From assembly GCA_902825855.1 (NCBI GenBank), contig CADECW010000003.1:62001-126000 (forward strand): DNA of 64,000 nucleotides, written 5' to 3'. A program made the position numbers and the translations under genes. The notes under the pieces were generated by a model. That model made no database searches and was not told where the DNA came from. It worked only from the letters and a program-made list of their open reading frames with translations. The DNA comes from an uncultured Rhodospirillales bacterium (GTDB taxonomy: Bacteria > Pseudomonadota > Alphaproteobacteria > Reyranellales > Reyranellaceae). This document shows, piece by piece, positions 9,564 to 18,541 of this stretch (positions within the stretch are counted from its first letter, which is position 1; each line of letters starts with the position of its first letter).

Positions 9564-9938
9564 TCAGGGCGGCCTTTTGACGGTGAACGGAATGTCGCCC
9601 TGGACGACCTGGACGCCCTCCATCGTGCGCACCGTCCAGCGCAGAAAGTATTGCCCGGGAGCCAAGGTCGGTGCGCGGGCAAACAACACGTTGGGCTCCG
9701 ACTGCAGCCGTGGTTGCAGTCTTTCGACGAGCTTGGTGTCGCGAAAGATCGACAGATTCGAATGGATGTGGTCGATCGGCCGGTCGAAGCGCACGTAGAA
9801 TGCGCTGCCGGGCTCGCCGATCACGGCTTGGGCCTTTGGCGCGGAGTCCATGACCTGCAGGTCCTGTGCCAACGCGGTTGCAGGCAGCGCCATTGCGAAC
9901 AGGCCGAAGAGCGTCGAGCGTCGAGTCCGGAATTCCAT
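9564..9938 (-). CDS. CopC-domain periplasmic protein without the usual copper ligands
   Basis: The 124-residue protein is read from the ATG at 9938; a TTG at 9956 is also in frame. It has a signal peptide ending near ATALAQ and then a CopC/YobA-type beta-sandwich: SAPKAQAVIGEPGSAFYVRF, LAPGQYFLRWTVRTMEGV and GDIPFTVK. In CopC proteins the mature N-terminal His and a His in the later DGH segment bind Cu(II). Here the mature start is QDLQV and the DGH position reads MEGV, so both are missing. The fold call is good, but copper binding is doubtful. It stands alone between the glycosyltransferase gene and the beta-helix protein gene. Confidence 0.7.
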   Translation of the reverse strand: MEFRTRRSTLFGLFAMALPATALAQDLQVMDSAPKAQAVIGEPGSAFYVRFDRPIDHIHSNLSIFRDTKLVERLQPRLQSEPNVLFARAPTLAPGQYFLRWTVRTMEGVQVVQGDIPFTVKRPP

Positions 9939-9988
9939 GCATAATAGTTTCGTCAATCATGCAAGGAGTAAAGCCGGAAATCCGACCG

Positions 9989-11020
9989 TCAAGCCACTTT
10001 GACGGTGATGTCGTTCGACACGTCGACGTTCGAGCGATCACCCGAGGCGCGCAGCAGCACCGAGCCTTTGCCGGCGATCTTGGCGTACTTCATCTTGCCC
10101 TCGAAGCCGCCGTAGCCCTCGATGCGGCAGCCGTCGAGCAGCATGCTGCCGCCGTTGAGGAATGCGTCGACCAGGTAAGGCTGCGACTTGTAGGTGCTGG
10201 CGCGGCAGGCGAACAGGCGGCCCTCGTTGGCGAGCTTGATGCCGCAGCCTCCGTTGTTCTCGAAACCGCACCCCATCGCCATGGAGAAGCCGCTCGTGGC
10301 AAGCAGCCCCGGTCCCTTGTTCTCGACGAAATAGGTCTGCGAGATGTTGAGGTCACGCGGCTCCTGGTAGGGGATCAGGCTTTGTGTCTCGATGCCGGCA
10401 CGACCGTTCTTGCGCAACTGGCCGCCGAAGATGGCGATGGCCGAGACGATGCCGACGTCGCCGATCGGGCCGTTGTTGCGGAAGGTCATGCCGTTGCGGC
10501 CGTTGTCTGAACAGGTGACGGCGTGGCACTCGCCCTCGAACACGCTGCCGTCGAAATGCAGACCGTCGCGCACGAAGTGCTCGATATCGAGGTTCATCAG
10601 CTTCCAGCTGTAGAGCCAGCTGTTGTTGGTCCGACACTCGAGGCCGATCGCGTCCTGGGCGGGACTGGCGGCGACGAAGGTTCCATTCATGATCTTCATG
10701 CCGCGCAAGGCGACGTTCTTGGCGTGCCCGGGAATCCGGATGGTGATCGCGCGCTTGCCGGCGTCGTTGAAGTCGGCGATCAGCTTGGCGCCGTTGAGAT
10801 CGAGCCCCGGCCCGAGCAGGTTGGACGTGACCTCGATGACGAGCGGCTTGCGCAGACGCACATTGCCGCCGCGCCAGTCTAGCACGTCGCCCTCGGCGAA
10901 CTTGGCGCTCAGGGCTTGCTCGAACCCCGCCGTCTCCGTTTCCTTGCTTCGGGCAATGCCGGGGGCTGCGATGGCGGCGGCGGACGCGGCACCCAGGAAC
11001 CTGCGGCGGGTCGTAGGCAT
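9989..11020 (-). CDS. Tat-exported right-handed beta-helix protein
   Basis: The 343-residue protein has a twin-arginine signal (TTRRRFLGAASAAAIAAPG, residues 3-21). The mature part is built of short Gly/Asn-rich rungs such as NVALRGMKIMNGTF, GIETQ and GPGLLATSGFSM, ending in a DITVKVA strand. That is the pattern of pectate-lyase-like parallel beta-helices. It may bind or cleave a polysaccharide in the periplasm, but no catalytic set can be named with confidence. It is divergent from the AsmA gene with 86 bp between starts. Confidence 0.7.
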   Translation of the reverse strand: MPTTRRRFLGAASAAAIAAPGIARSKETETAGFEQALSAKFAEGDVLDWRGGNVRLRKPLVIEVTSNLLGPGLDLNGAKLIADFNDAGKRAITIRIPGHAKNVALRGMKIMNGTFVAASPAQDAIGLECRTNNSWLYSWKLMNLDIEHFVRDGLHFDGSVFEGECHAVTCSDNGRNGMTFRNNGPIGDVGIVSAIAIFGGQLRKNGRAGIETQSLIPYQEPRDLNISQTYFVENKGPGLLATSGFSMAMGCGFENNGGCGIKLANEGRLFACRASTYKSQPYLVDAFLNGGSMLLDGCRIEGYGGFEGKMKYAKIAGKGSVLLRASGDRSNVDVSNDITVKVA

Positions 11021-11106
11021 GCGCCGAGTGTCCTGCGCCAGGGCCGTCGCGGCGAGTGATCGAACTGTGGCTGGAACAAACCGCGCCGTGAACCGTTCCG
11101 AAGCGC

Positions 11107-13041
11107 ATGGCCCGTTTTCTCAGGATTTTGGCTTGGACGGCTGGCGTTCTGGTGGTCCTGGTCGCCGTCGCGATCGGGACTGTGTACTTCTATGTCACGT
11201 CGGCCGATTTCCGCGGCCGCGTCGAAAGCCAGGCGAGCGCACTGTCCGGGCGAAAGACCACGATCGCCGACATCGCGGTCGACTGGGGCCTCACCTCGCA
11301 CGTCCGCCTGAGCGGCGTTCAGTTCGCCAACGCCGAGTGGGCCAAGGAACCCCACATGCTGAAGGCCGAACAGGTCGAGTTCGAGATCCGCCTGTGGCCG
11401 CTGCTCGGCGGCAACCTGGTCCTGCCCAGCCTGGAACTGCGCAAGCCCGAGATCGTGGTCGAGAATGGCGACAACGAGCGGCTGAACTGGGAGCTGGGCG
11501 AAGCGCCCGCCGCAGCCGCTGTGGCCAAGGAAGTCGTCGAGCCCGACAACCGCTTCGAGACGCCGGTGATCGGCCGACTGCAGGTCACCGACGGCAAGCT
11601 CAGCTACCGCGATCCCAAGCGCAAGCTCGACCTCGACGGCACCGTGTCCACCGCGACCGGCACGGCAGGCGAACAGCCGGAAGCAAGGCTCGAACTCAAG
11701 GGCAAGCTCGAGGGCCAGCCGCTCACGGTCCGCTTCGTCGGCGGCTCGCTCGTCATGTTGCGCGACACCGACCAGCCCTATCCGCTCGACCTCGATGTCG
11801 CCTTCGGCGCCACCAAGCTCAAGGCCAAGGGCACGGTGATGGATCCCTTCCAATGGACGGGCGCCGACGTGCAGCTTTCGCTGTCGGGCCACGACCTCGC
11901 CGACATCTATCCTTTGCTCGGCATCCCCGGCCCGCCAACGCCGCCCTACAACATCAGCGGCAAGCTGCACCGCGAATCCGGCGTCTGGAAATTCGTTCAG
12001 AGCAAGTGGCATGTCGGCGACAGCGATCTCACCGGCGACTTGCAGGTCGACACGCGGCGCAAGCCCGGCCATCTCACGGCCAAGCTGGTCTCGCAGAAGC
12101 TGGTCTTCGCCGACCTGGCGCCACTGGTCGGCGCGCCGCCCGACAAGCCCAGCGGCAATGTCTCGCCGCAGCAGCGCCAGACCCAGCGGCAGCTCGAGGC
12201 GAGCGGCGACCTCTTCCCCAACGTGCCGCTCAAGGTCGAAAAGCTGCGCGCCATGAACATGGACGTGACGCTCGACGCCAAGCGGGTGATTGCGCCGAGC
12301 TACCTGCCGGTGCAGGCGCTGTCGTTCCGTGTCGTGGTGCAGGATGGCGTGGCGACGGCCAAGCCGCTCACTCTGATCCTGCTGGGCGACGGGCAGAGCT
12401 CCGCTGGCAAGATCGCGGGCGAGCTGGTGGTCGACGCCAAGACCGACACACCCAAGGTGCGCACCAGCCTGGTGATGAGTGACGTCGAGCTGCGCAACTT
12501 CTTCCGCAACTCGAAGTTTTTCGATGCGACCTACGGCAAGGTGCAGGGCCGCCTCGTGCTGGCCGGCACCGGCCGCTCGCTTGCCCGGGTGATGGCGACC
12601 GCCGATGGCCACTTCGCGGCGGCGCTGGGCGGCGGATCCGTATCGAGCCTGATGGTGAGCCTCGCAGGCCTGCAGATTTTCGACGCGCTGATTCTCTACG
12701 TCACCGGCGACAACCGCATTCCCATCAAGTGCGCGGTCGGCCGGTTGAACTTCAACCATGGCACCGTAACGTTCGACCGTACCCTGCTCGACACCCAGAA
12801 ATCGGTTTTGCGTGTGCAGGGTCAGGCCTCGCTGATCAGCCAGGCCGTCAAGGCCGAGATCGACGCCGACCCCAAGCAGTTCGACCTGCTCGATCTGCAC
12901 GGCGCGGTCGTGGTCCAGGGCAAGCTGCGCCAGCCGCAGGTCTCGCTCGGCCGCGTTTTTCCGATCCCGACGCCGGTGATCGGCACCGCCAAGGACGTGG
13001 CCTGCGGTCAGGTAACCCAGCAGCTTTTCCAGGGTCAGTAG
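11107..13041 (+). CDS. AsmA family protein
   Basis: The 644-residue protein has one N-terminal transmembrane helix (residues about 5-28) and then the AsmA block: FRGRVESQASALSGRKTTI and the WPLLGGNLVLPSLELRKPEI motif. A long repetitive beta-rich region follows, and the conserved C-terminal GTGRSLARVMATADGHF segment is present. By family knowledge, AsmA-like proteins are inner-membrane anchored and bridge the periplasm, affecting outer-membrane lipid homeostasis. It has no operon partners on its strand except possibly the small membrane protein at 13230. Confidence 0.88.
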   Translation: MARFLRILAWTAGVLVVLVAVAIGTVYFYVTSADFRGRVESQASALSGRKTTIADIAVDWGLTSHVRLSGVQFANAEWAKEPHMLKAEQVEFEIRLWPLLGGNLVLPSLELRKPEIVVENGDNERLNWELGEAPAAAAVAKEVVEPDNRFETPVIGRLQVTDGKLSYRDPKRKLDLDGTVSTATGTAGEQPEARLELKGKLEGQPLTVRFVGGSLVMLRDTDQPYPLDLDVAFGATKLKAKGTVMDPFQWTGADVQLSLSGHDLADIYPLLGIPGPPTPPYNISGKLHRESGVWKFVQSKWHVGDSDLTGDLQVDTRRKPGHLTAKLVSQKLVFADLAPLVGAPPDKPSGNVSPQQRQTQRQLEASGDLFPNVPLKVEKLRAMNMDVTLDAKRVIAPSYLPVQALSFRVVVQDGVATAKPLTLILLGDGQSSAGKIAGELVVDAKTDTPKVRTSLVMSDVELRNFFRNSKFFDATYGKVQGRLVLAGTGRSLARVMATADGHFAAALGGGSVSSLMVSLAGLQIFDALILYVTGDNRIPIKCAVGRLNFNHGTVTFDRTLLDTQKSVLRVQGQASLISQAVKAEIDADPKQFDLLDLHGAVVVQGKLRQPQVSLGRVFPIPTPVIGTAKDVACGQVTQQLFQGQ

Positions 13042-13229
13042 CGGAGGCTGACGCCTATCTTATTGCAGTCTGCGCACCGTTGCAGGGTCGGTGCAGTTTT
13101 CATATCCCGCCGACCCGCTTCCGGGGCAGCTCTGGGGCCAGCGCAGCGACCACGCGACTCTTCATCGCCATACCCCTCTCAAGGTATACTGGGTGGGCGG
13201 GAGCGAGGGCAGCGAGAGGGCTGGTCGAG

Positions 13230-13643
13230 GTGGCAGGTCGGCAGACGGCAAGACGCAGATCGAAGGCGAATCCCCAGGCTTCCCCGCGGGGCGGCGGCCG
13301 GTCGTTTCGCCCCGTTCCCACCACAGGCTTCTGGCCTGGCCAGCAGGGCTACGCGATCATCCCCTGGTGGAATCCGTTGCATTGGAACTGGCGGCGCGGG
13401 CTGGTCCGATTGTGGCTGCTCGCCTCGCTCATGTGGGCGGGCTACTGGCTTTACAACCTTCAGCTCGCTTGCGCCTTCTGGTTCGCTCCCTGGTGCGAGG
13501 CGCCGACCCACGTCGATTGGCCCAACGGGAGCATGCTGCTTGGACTGGCGATGGTTCTTCTGAGTGGCCCGGTCTTCATGCTGGTCGCATGGTGGGTCAC
13601 CCGCTGGGTGGTCCGCGGCCTGCTCGCGCGCCGGGTCAACTAG
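13230..13643 (+). CDS. Trp-rich small membrane protein, unknown function
   Basis: No ATG is available in this frame near the start. The best choice is a GTG at 13230, 9 bases after GAGAGGG, giving 137 residues. A basic N-terminus of about 40 residues is followed by a Trp-rich segment (WWNPLHWNWRRG) and two hydrophobic helices around residues 60-78 and 100-125. The protein ends WWVTRWVVRGLLARRVN. No family is recognised. Its stop codon overlaps the stop of the convergent gene in a CTAG. Confidence 0.55.
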   Translation: MAGRQTARRRSKANPQASPRGGGRSFRPVPTTGFWPGQQGYAIIPWWNPLHWNWRRGLVRLWLLASLMWAGYWLYNLQLACAFWFAPWCEAPTHVDWPNGSMLLGLAMVLLSGPVFMLVAWWVTRWVVRGLLARRVN

Positions 13644-14053
13644 GCGGGAGCGACCGGCTCGAAGCTTGGGGATTTCAGTCCGAGTTGCCGAAAGGCGTCG
13701 GCGCGTGTGCTCACTACGTCGCTGTCTCCGCCTGCGCCGCTGCGTTGGGTGCCGTACAGGCGAAGCGCAATGAAGGTGTCATTGGGAGGCGTGACCAGGA
13801 TGCGCCGGGTACCGCGGATCGTGCGCCGGTCGGCCGCGAACTGCGGCCAGTCCCTGAGCTGAATGGCAAGCTCCGTGACTTCGGTGAAATCAAGAATGAT
13901 GGCGAACGGCCCGTGACGCTCCTGCAGAGCGCGCGCTGCCGTATCCAGGTCGAGAGTGACCTGCCGGGTGAAGGCGCCGGAAAACGTCGCCAGCAGCACC
14001 TTGTTCGTATGATCGAAGAACAATGCGAGAGGCTGATCGATATCACTCGACAT
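13640..14053 (-). CDS. Conserved hypothetical protein, possibly STAS/SpoIIAA-like
   Basis: The 137-residue soluble protein is read from MSSDIDQPL with AAGGG just upstream. It alternates short strands and helices: LFFDHTNKVLLATFSG, then FAIILDFTEVTEL, then RRILVTPPND. This resembles small SpoIIAA-like or STAS-type domains, where a strand ends in an Asp-Phe-(Ser/Thr) segment. That assignment is inference from pattern only. It is convergent with the Trp-rich membrane protein gene, and their stops interlock. No operon partner is seen. Confidence 0.6.
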   Translation of the reverse strand: MSSDIDQPLALFFDHTNKVLLATFSGAFTRQVTLDLDTAARALQERHGPFAIILDFTEVTELAIQLRDWPQFAADRRTIRGTRRILVTPPNDTFIALRLYGTQRSGAGGDSDVVSTRADAFRQLGLKSPSFEPVAPA

Positions 14054-14184
14054 CGCGCCCTTATACGATCGCCTGCGGCGCCACCTGAAGAGAATGGTGC
14101 TGACAGTTCGAGTGCAGCTGCAGCTACTTATGGTCGCATATGCGGCAACCCTTCTCGCAACTCTGCCGCTGACTACCTGGCTGA

Positions 14185-14592
14185 CTACTTGTACGACGAG
14201 ATCTCGATCAGGCTGCCGTCCGGGTCGCGGCAATAGACCGAGACGATGGTCCCCATGGCGCCGCGCTTGTCGGTCGGGCCCTCTATCACCGCAACGCCGC
14301 ATGCATGCAGGTGATCGGCCACCGCCTGGGGCGAGACGCTGGTCAGGAAGCAGAGATCGTCGCTGCCGGCCTTCTCGTGATCGGCCGTGAACCACTCCAC
14401 CTTGCTGGCCGAGAGCGGCCTGAGGTTGATCTTCTGGCGGCCGAACTTCACCGAGGTCCGCCGGACCCGCCCTGGGCCGGGATCGAAATCCTCGCGCGTC
14501 ATGCCGAGCACGCGCTGGTACCAGGCGGCGGCGACATCGACGTCGCGCACGTTGATCACGAGATGGTCGAGGGCATCGACGGCGAGCGGCAT
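14185..14592 (-). CDS. VOC (glyoxalase/bleomycin-resistance fold) family protein
   Basis: The 135-residue protein is read from MPLAVDALDHL at 14592 because an AAAAAGGAG site lies six bases before it; the longer start at 14610 sits in front of that site. It has the two beta-alpha-beta-beta-beta modules of the vicinal oxygen chelate fold: ALDHLVINVRDVDVAAAWYQRVLGM at the start, and PTDKRGAMGTIVSVYCRDPDGSLIEISSY at the end with the usual metal-binding Glu. Such proteins are dioxygenases, isomerases or resistance proteins, and the substrate here is unknown. It is divergent from the XRE-cupin regulator. Confidence 0.8.
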   Translation of the reverse strand: MPLAVDALDHLVINVRDVDVAAAWYQRVLGMTREDFDPGPGRVRRTSVKFGRQKINLRPLSASKVEWFTADHEKAGSDDLCFLTSVSPQAVADHLHACGVAVIEGPTDKRGAMGTIVSVYCRDPDGSLIEISSYK

Positions 14593-14744
14593 GACGGACT
14601 CCTTTTTCACTGTCCCCTTATCATCCCGTCAAGCTCGGCGGTCCATGTCGCCTTGAGGAGATTGGGCCTGGTCCAGACCCATGCCCGTCCGTCATGCCTG
14701 CTGGCTTTCTGCACGAGAAAGAGAACTTGCATATAAAGAAAGTC

Positions 14745-14759
14745 CCGGCATGCTGCCGG
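14745..14759 (+). promoter_or_regulatory. Candidate operator/promoter of the XRE-cupin gene
   Basis: The inverted repeat CCGGC-atgct-GCCGG ends one base before the ATG of the regulator. Just upstream is an AT-rich stretch, TTGCATATAAAGAAAG (14727-14742), unusual in this GC-rich DNA. Together they could be a promoter with an autoregulatory site. No ribosome binding site is obvious, so the transcript may be leaderless. This is a low-confidence pattern call. Confidence 0.3.
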
Positions 14760-14760
14760 C

Positions 14761-15396
14761 ATGGACAAGGTCGCCGCGGCAACACGGGAAATCGGCCACC
14801 GACTGCGCTCGGCGCGCCTCGGCGCCGGGATCACGCTGGCGTCGGTGGCACGCCAGGCGGGACTGTCCGAAAGCTTTCTCTCCAGGCTCGAGCGCGGCCA
14901 GGCGGTGGCCTCGATCGCCAACCTGATCCAGCTCGCCGAGGTGCTGGGGCTCGGACTGCACGAACTGTTCCAGAGAGCCAGCGCGCCGGCCAGGACGCGC
15001 GTCACCGTCCATCGCGCCGACGGCGGCCTGAAGGACGTGGCCGCGACCGGTTATCGCTTCCGCCATCTCGGCGGCGGCGCGCCGCTCGACCGGCTGGAAG
15101 TCTTCCATCTGGTCTTCCCGCGCGCCAAGGGCATGACGGCCGCGGTCTCCCATCCCGGCCAGGAGCATTGCTACGTGCTGTCGGGCGAGGTGCTGTTCCA
15201 TGTCGATGGCGTTGCCCACCGGCTGAAGCCGGGCGACGGCATCCTGATCGATTCGCAGTTGCCGCATCGCGCGGAGAATGCCGGTCGTGGCCAGGCGCAC
15301 GTGTTGATGACCGTGGCGCGTCCTGGAGAAGCCGCCGACGTTCCCGACTGGTGGCATCTCACAACCTCGACCGAGAAGGAGAAAGCCAGGCCATGA
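14761..15396 (+). CDS. XRE-family transcriptional regulator with C-terminal cupin domain
   Basis: The 211-residue protein has an N-terminal helix-turn-helix of the XRE type (residues about 10-65: GHRLRSARLGAGITLASVARQAGLSESFLSRLERG). A C-terminal cupin (residues about 110-190) carries HPGQEHCYVLSGEVLFHVDG and PGDGILIDSQLPHRAEN. Members of this family repress small catabolic operons and sense a metabolite through the cupin. The stop codon overlaps the start of the next gene in ATGA, so the regulator and the cupin protein are translationally coupled and the latter is its probable target. Confidence 0.9.
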   Translation: MDKVAAATREIGHRLRSARLGAGITLASVARQAGLSESFLSRLERGQAVASIANLIQLAEVLGLGLHELFQRASAPARTRVTVHRADGGLKDVAATGYRFRHLGGGAPLDRLEVFHLVFPRAKGMTAAVSHPGQEHCYVLSGEVLFHVDGVAHRLKPGDGILIDSQLPHRAENAGRGQAHVLMTVARPGEAADVPDWWHLTTSTEKEKARP

Positions 15397-15878
15397 GCAA
15401 GCACATCCCCGACACGGCTACCGCCAACGCCGACCTCGAGACCAGACGTGAGGCCTCGCGACGCGATCATCTGCCTTACCAGGTGCGCCATCTCGACGAG
15501 GTCGAGTGGGAGACCATCCGCTGGCCCGGCGAGACCGGCAAGATGCTGTTCCATCCCACGCCCGACCAGCCGACCGCGCCCAACGCCGGCATCCTGCGCC
15601 TCGAACCGGGAGCGCATCATCCCGAGCACTATCATGGCTTCGCCCAGGTCTGGCTGATCCTGAAAGGCGAGTTCACGATCGACGGCCGGCTCTGCCCGCC
15701 GGGAACGATGCTCTATCACCCCGACCCGCACTTCGAGGGCGAATTCCATACGGCGACCGGCGGCGAGATCATGATCGTGCAGTATCCCGGCCCGTCGACC
15801 GGCGAGCGGCCGATCTATGCCGGCCGCTTCAACATGGCCGAGCGCAAGCCGATCGGCGATGAGCGCGTCGACCTCTGA
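15393..15878 (+). CDS. Cupin domain-containing protein
   Basis: The 161-residue single-domain cupin has the metal-binding signature PGAHHPEHYHGFAQVWLILKGEF and a second motif PGTMLYHPDPHFEGEFH. It may be a small dioxygenase, isomerase or binding protein. It starts inside the stop of the XRE-cupin regulator (4-bp overlap) with AAGGAG upstream, so it is co-expressed. The convergent monooxygenase gene lies 26 bp beyond. The reaction cannot be read from sequence. Confidence 0.82.
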   Translation: MSKHIPDTATANADLETRREASRRDHLPYQVRHLDEVEWETIRWPGETGKMLFHPTPDQPTAPNAGILRLEPGAHHPEHYHGFAQVWLILKGEFTIDGRLCPPGTMLYHPDPHFEGEFHTATGGEIMIVQYPGPSTGERPIYAGRFNMAERKPIGDERVDL

Positions 15879-15904
15879 CGGTGTGGAGCGGTCGGATTTA
15901 GTTT

Positions 15905-17620
15905 TTAGACGACGGGCACGCGCTTGGCCGCCAGCATCGCGGGCGAGATCACGTCCATGTCGAGCGGCACGTGCCAGCGCTTGGTGAGCCGCACCTCGGG
16001 CGCGGCGTTGCCCGTCTTCGCGCCGTCGAGCACGAAGCCGTCGTAGCCCGTGTCCATGACCTCGTTGCATTTCTGCACATAGACCGGGAAGCCGCCGATA
16101 TAGGGCATGAATACGCGCGGGCGGCCGGGCAGGTTGGCGCCGACATACCACGAGCTGCAGGTCGAGCGCAGCGACACCTGGCTTACCTCGTTGACGTGCT
16201 CGACCCACTGGTCCTCGTCCGCCACCTTGGGCTCGAAGCTCCTGGCCCCGACATCGCGCATGTGCGCCATCAGGTCGACCATCCAGTCGACGTGCTGCTC
16301 GATCGCCTGGATCATGCTGGCCAGCACCGACGGGCTGCCCGGCCCGGTGATCATGAAGAGGTTGGGGAAGCCGGCAGACGCCACGCCGAGATAGGTGCGT
16401 GGTCCCGCCTGCCACTTCTGTGCCAGCGTGACGCCGTTGCGGCCGGTGATGCGGATCTTGTCGAACGAGCCGGTCATGGCCGCGAAGCCGGTGGCGGAGA
16501 CCACGGCGTCCAGCGGATGGAACGTGCCGGCGACGACGATGCCCTCCGCTGTGAAGCGCTCGATCGGCGTCCGGGAGACGTCGACCAGCTTCACATGCGG
16601 CTTGTTGTAGGTGTCGAAGTAGCCGGTATCGACACAGAGCCGCTTGCAACCGAACACGTTGTCGGGGCAGAGCAGCTCGGCCGTCGCCTGGTCCTTGACG
16701 ATGCTGCGGATCTTGTCCCGTGCAAAGTCGGCGATGGTGTCGTTGGCCTGCTTGTTGAACAGCAGATCGCCGTAGGCGCCGAGGAACGGCAAGCCGCCGT
16801 TGGCCCAGAAGTCCTCGTACTGCCGCTGGCGCTCTTCGGGCGCGGCCTCCAGCGCCGGCGTGGCATTGAAGGGGAAATAGATGCCGGTCGGTCGCATGCG
16901 CGCCTTGGCGCGCAAAGCCGGATAGTCGGCCTTCACCTTCGCCACGTACGCAGGCTCGAGCGGCGCGTTCCAGGCCGGCACCGAATAGTTCGGCGTGCGC
17001 TGGAACACGGTCAAGGACTTGGCCTGCTCGGCGATCAGGGGGATCGACTGGATGGCCGACGAACCGGTGCCGATCACGCCGACGCGCTGGCCCGAGAAAT
17101 CGACGCCTTGCTTGGGCCATTCGCCGGTGTGCCAGATCGGCCCCTTGAAGTCGTCCATGCCCTCGAACGGCGGCTTGTTGGCCGACGAGAGGCAGCCCAC
17201 CGCCATCAGGCAGAAACGCGCCTCGACCCTGTCGCCGCGATCGGTCTCGACCACCCAGAGCGCTCGTGCCTCGTCGAAGGTGGCGGCGGCGACCCGCGTC
17301 TCGAACTGGATGTTGCGGCGCAGGTCGAAACGGTCGGCGACGTGATTGGCGTAGGCCAGGATCTCGGGCTGTGGCGCGTACTTCTCCGTCCAGGTCCATT
17401 CCTGGTCGAGTTCGGGAGAGAACGAATAGGAGTATTGCAGGCTCTCGACATCGCAGCGCGCACCGGGATAGCGGTTCCAGTACCAGGTGCCGCCGACGCC
17501 ATCGCCGGCTTCGAAGCAGCGCGCGCTGAAGCCCAGCTGGCGCAGGCAGTAAAGCGCATAGAGGCCGCCGAAGCCGGCCCCGACGACGACGGCGTCAACC
17601 GAGGAATGGGAACGAGACAT
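15905..17620 (-). CDS. Flavin-containing Baeyer-Villiger-type monooxygenase
   Basis: The 571-residue protein is read from MSRSHSSVDAVVVGAG at 17620; the frame is open further upstream, but that part has no homology-like content. It has an FAD site GAGFGG (residues 14-19), the Baeyer-Villiger fingerprint FxGxxxHxxxW in FKGPIWHTGEWPK, and a second Rossmann motif GVIGTGSSAIQ for NADPH. ATG and TGPGSPSV blocks near the C-terminus are as in cyclohexanone-type enzymes. It would insert oxygen next to a ketone to give an ester or lactone. The natural substrate is not evident. The cupin pair lies downstream in the opposite direction. Confidence 0.92.
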   Translation of the reverse strand: MSRSHSSVDAVVVGAGFGGLYALYCLRQLGFSARCFEAGDGVGGTWYWNRYPGARCDVESLQYSYSFSPELDQEWTWTEKYAPQPEILAYANHVADRFDLRRNIQFETRVAAATFDEARALWVVETDRGDRVEARFCLMAVGCLSSANKPPFEGMDDFKGPIWHTGEWPKQGVDFSGQRVGVIGTGSSAIQSIPLIAEQAKSLTVFQRTPNYSVPAWNAPLEPAYVAKVKADYPALRAKARMRPTGIYFPFNATPALEAAPEERQRQYEDFWANGGLPFLGAYGDLLFNKQANDTIADFARDKIRSIVKDQATAELLCPDNVFGCKRLCVDTGYFDTYNKPHVKLVDVSRTPIERFTAEGIVVAGTFHPLDAVVSATGFAAMTGSFDKIRITGRNGVTLAQKWQAGPRTYLGVASAGFPNLFMITGPGSPSVLASMIQAIEQHVDWMVDLMAHMRDVGARSFEPKVADEDQWVEHVNEVSQVSLRSTCSSWYVGANLPGRPRVFMPYIGGFPVYVQKCNEVMDTGYDGFVLDGAKTGNAAPEVRLTKRWHVPLDMDVISPAMLAAKRVPVV

Positions 17621-17748
17621 GCCGCGATCTTGCCGGCCGCATGGCGTTCGGCAAGATGCGCGCGCGTCGCGTGGTCCGCTTGGCGATTTCCCTGCCGGCT
17701 GAGGAAAATGCTCGTCAATACCGTGAGCCTGCCGCACGCTGGGCGACC

Positions 17749-18480
17749 ATGACCTACCTGCTGGCTCTCGTGGCGGCACTGGTCGGTGCGGCACTGGGAT
17801 TTGCGCTCGGCGCGACCGTGGCCGGCCTGCTCGCGCCGGCCTTCGGTATCACGTCGTTCGAAGGCGCATCCGGCTACTTCGCCGTCTTCATCGGCGGACC
17901 GATCGGCGGATTGACGGGTCTCGTGCTGGCGCCTCTGCTGGTCCTGCGGCGCGCTCAGCGCCGGAGCGCGCAGCCGCGCGCCGGAGCAGTCGGCGGCCGC
18001 CTCGTGCTCGTCCTCGCGGGTGTGGTCGGGTTGGCAGCCGCAGGCCTTGGTGCCTTCTGGCTGATGCGTCCGCTGGTCAACCCCAACGGTCCGGCGCCGC
18101 AACTCGTCTTCGAGATCCGCCTGCCGCCCGGCGTCGCGCCGCCCGCGCGCGGCGACGATGCCGTCGAATTGCAGACCAGCGAGAACCGGATGCCGGCCAC
18201 GCTCGCCGCCGGCCGGCGCGACGACGGCCGCGACGTCGTGTCGGGCAGCGTGGAAATCTACTATCGCACGTGGCGGCGCATGCTGGTGCTGCGCCTTCCG
18301 GACAAGACCGACGTTCTGTTCGACCTGTCGCTCGGCATGACGCCCGAGCATACGAAGTCGTTCACCGCCTGGCGTCGCGCCGACTACGTCGCGCGGCCTG
18401 GGGAGGAGACGGCGCGACGGACCACCGCGGCCGAAAACTACGAGATCCGGTATCGTGTGTCCTGGGCAGGCGAGGAGTGA
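17749..18480 (+). CDS. Membrane protein with soluble C-terminal domain, unknown function
   Basis: The 243-residue reading starts at MTYLLALVAALVG; an earlier ATG at 17641 is in frame, but its first 36 residues look non-coding. Three hydrophobic segments occupy about residues 2-32, 40-65 and 80-105. A soluble, probably periplasmic domain follows, starting PAPQLVFEIRLPPGV and rich in Arg. The tail domain resembles proteins that co-occur with polysaccharide or membrane-stress genes, but I do not recognise a family. It is divergent from the monooxygenase and precedes the DUF1326 gene by 61 bp. Confidence 0.6.
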   Translation: MTYLLALVAALVGAALGFALGATVAGLLAPAFGITSFEGASGYFAVFIGGPIGGLTGLVLAPLLVLRRAQRRSAQPRAGAVGGRLVLVLAGVVGLAAAGLGAFWLMRPLVNPNGPAPQLVFEIRLPPGVAPPARGDDAVELQTSENRMPATLAAGRRDDGRDVVSGSVEIYYRTWRRMLVLRLPDKTDVLFDLSLGMTPEHTKSFTAWRRADYVARPGEETARRTTAAENYEIRYRVSWAGEE

Positions 18481-18541
18481 CATCCGGATTTCGGCTGCAC
18501 TTTCAGCTACACTCGAGCCACCGAGCAGTGGTGAGGCTGGC

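Noticed and set aside
10909..12900. A 663-codon minus-strand frame
   Set aside because: It is antisense to the AsmA gene, whose motifs are clear.
13185..13190. TATACT as a sigma-70 -10 box before the Trp-rich protein gene
   Set aside because: No matching -35 is at the right distance, so it is not reported as a promoter.
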